Shown here piece by piece: positions 6,533-11,255 of a stretch of DNA of 11,255 bases. A program made the translations under genes and the position numbers. The DNA comes from Frankiales bacterium (GTDB taxonomy: Bacteria; Actinomycetota; Actinomycetes; Mycobacteriales; SCTD01), in NCBI GenBank assembly GCA_025965495.1, contig JAOPWW010000469.1:1-11255 (forward strand), written 5' to 3'. Every line of letters starts with the position of its first letter. Position 1 is the stretch's first letter. The notes under the pieces are model-generated. The model worked only from the letters and a program-made list of their open reading frames with translations. It searched no databases and was not told the origin of the DNA.

Positions 6533-6535
6533 ACC

Positions 6536-10368
<3,833 letters not shown>

Positions 10369-10372
<4 letters not shown>

Positions 10373-11255
10373 GCCGCGAGCGCCTGCGGCTCCTCGGCGA
10401 CGACCAGCCGGGTGACGGCGGCCGGCAGGACCGAGGTCGCCGTGCGGGTCGCCCGGTCGAGCATCCCGTTCGGCAGCGACAGGCGGAAGACCTTGGTCCA
10501 CGCCGAGGCGACCTGCTTGGGCAGCGAGCCCGAGACGTAGTTCAGGCCGTTGCGGTCGAACAGCTCCTGCACCTTCGGCGCGATCTCGCTGTAGCGGTTG
10601 CTCGGCAGGTCGGGGAACAGGTGGTGCTCGATCTGGAAGCTGAGGTTCCCGGTCATGAGGTGCAGGAACGGGCCGCCGGTGATGTTCGCGGCGCCGAGCA
10701 TCTGGCGCAGGTACCACTGGCCGCGGGTCTCGCCGTCGATGGAGGCCTTCTCGAAGGTCTCGACGCCCTCGGGGAAGTGCCCGCACATGATGACCGAGTG
10801 GGTCCAGAGGTTGCGGACCAGGTTCGCGGTCAGGTTCGCGGCCAGCGTCGGCAGGGCCGACGGCCCGGACAGCAGTGGGTGCAGCAGGTAGTCGCGGGTC
10901 GCGTGGCGGCGGATCTTGGCGAGGACGCCGCGCGCCTGGCGCTTGAACTCCTCCTCGTCCTTGCGGCCCTTGAGGTACTTGCCGATCTCGAGGTCGTAGG
11001 CGGCGATGCCGTACTGGAACAGGCAGGCGTTCGCGAAGTTCCACACCGGCTGCAGCAGGAAGAACGGGTGCCACGTCTGGCCCTCGTCGACGCGCATGAT
11101 CCCGTAGCCGAGGTCGTTGTCCTTGCCCAGCACGTTCGTGTAGGTGTGGTGCAGCTCGTTGTGGGAGTGCTTCCACATGTCGCTCGGGGAGGCGTTGTCC
11201 CACTCCCAGGTCGTGCTGTGGATCTTGCTGTCGCGCATCCAGTCCCACTGGCCGT
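10369..11255 (-). CDS. Fatty-acid desaturase, C-terminal part (DesA3-like; 5' end outside window)
   Basis: At least 295 residues of a membrane di-iron fatty acid desaturase that introduces a double bond into an acyl chain using O2 and an electron donor. The frame runs off the window end; the ATG at 11238 is internal, since conserved sequence (GQWDWMRDSKIHSTTWEW) continues before it. The second histidine box HSHNELHHTYTN lies at about 11134-11169 and the third, QIEHHLFPDLPSNRY, at about 10594-10635. Gln replaces the first His of HxxHH, as is normal in this subgroup (for example mycobacterial DesA3). Another His-containing segment, WTHSVIMCGHF, lies at about 10770-10805 and fits additional metal ligation. 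The first histidine box should be outside the window. The C-terminal 40 residues are a plain Ala/Arg/Val-rich tail. The substrate is probably stearoyl/palmitoyl-CoA by family analogy. Electron-transfer partners may lie beyond the window. Confidence 0.93.

Larger units (their letters stand above)
6377..6535. promoter_or_regulatory. Divergent intergenic region: propeller operon / hybrid kinase
   Basis: These 159 bp are the likely promoter region for both the propeller-MoaD unit and the kinase. An imperfect inverted repeat is present: GTCCGACAGGG at 6437-6447 and CCCTGTCGTCGGAC at 6510-6523, 11-nt arms with a 3-nt insertion in the right arm and a 62-nt spacer. The right arm ends 4 nt before the kinase ribosome site, so it could be an operator or an mRNA structure affecting translation. 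I see no convincing -10/-35 pair. Confidence 0.4.

Overview
The window is very GC-rich and densely coding, with frequent GTG starts, GGAGG ribosome binding sites and strong G/C preference at third codon positions. With the protein families present (a SigG-like ECF sigma factor carrying a C-terminal SnoaL-like domain, a DesA3-like desaturase, an actinobacterial multi-pass membrane module on a histidine kinase), this points to a free-living high-GC actinomycete. The genus cannot be fixed from sequence alone.

Layout: nine protein genes in alternating strand blocks. (1) 1-1616, plus: the 3' end of an unrecognised conserved protein, then a short-chain dehydrogenase joined to it by an ATGA overlap. 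(2) 1549-3872, minus: a zinc metallopeptidase lipoprotein, then an AMP-forming acyl-CoA ligase joined by a GTGA overlap. The ligase tail converges on and overlaps the dehydrogenase tail by 68 bp. (3) 3994-4947, plus: the ECF sigma factor, divergent from the peptidase. (4) 4944-6376, minus: an Asp-box beta-propeller protein, then a MoaD/ThiS-like sulfur-carrier protein ending in Gly-Gly, joined by a GTGA overlap. (5) 6536-10372, plus: a 1278-residue membrane hybrid histidine kinase with an array of about ten membrane segments, then Cache, PAS, kinase core and two receiver domains. (6) 10369-11255, minus: the C-terminal part of a fatty-acid desaturase cut by the window edge.

Only two non-coding gaps exist, 121 bp (3873-3993) and 159 bp (6377-6535), both between divergent genes and so the likely promoter regions. 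All three convergent junctions overlap. Two of them use a single palindromic CTAG as the stop codon of both genes. No RNA gene, insertion sequence, CRISPR array, phage gene or stem-loop terminator was found.

Links between genes: the dehydrogenase, acyl-CoA ligase and desaturase all fit lipid or acyl-CoA metabolism, but they lie in different transcription units. The propeller and sulfur-carrier pair is the best candidate for an undescribed functional unit, because no canonical partner of a MoaD/ThiS protein (MoaE, MoeB/ThiF, ThiG) is present in the window. The sensor kinase has no dedicated response-regulator or HPt gene beside it here.
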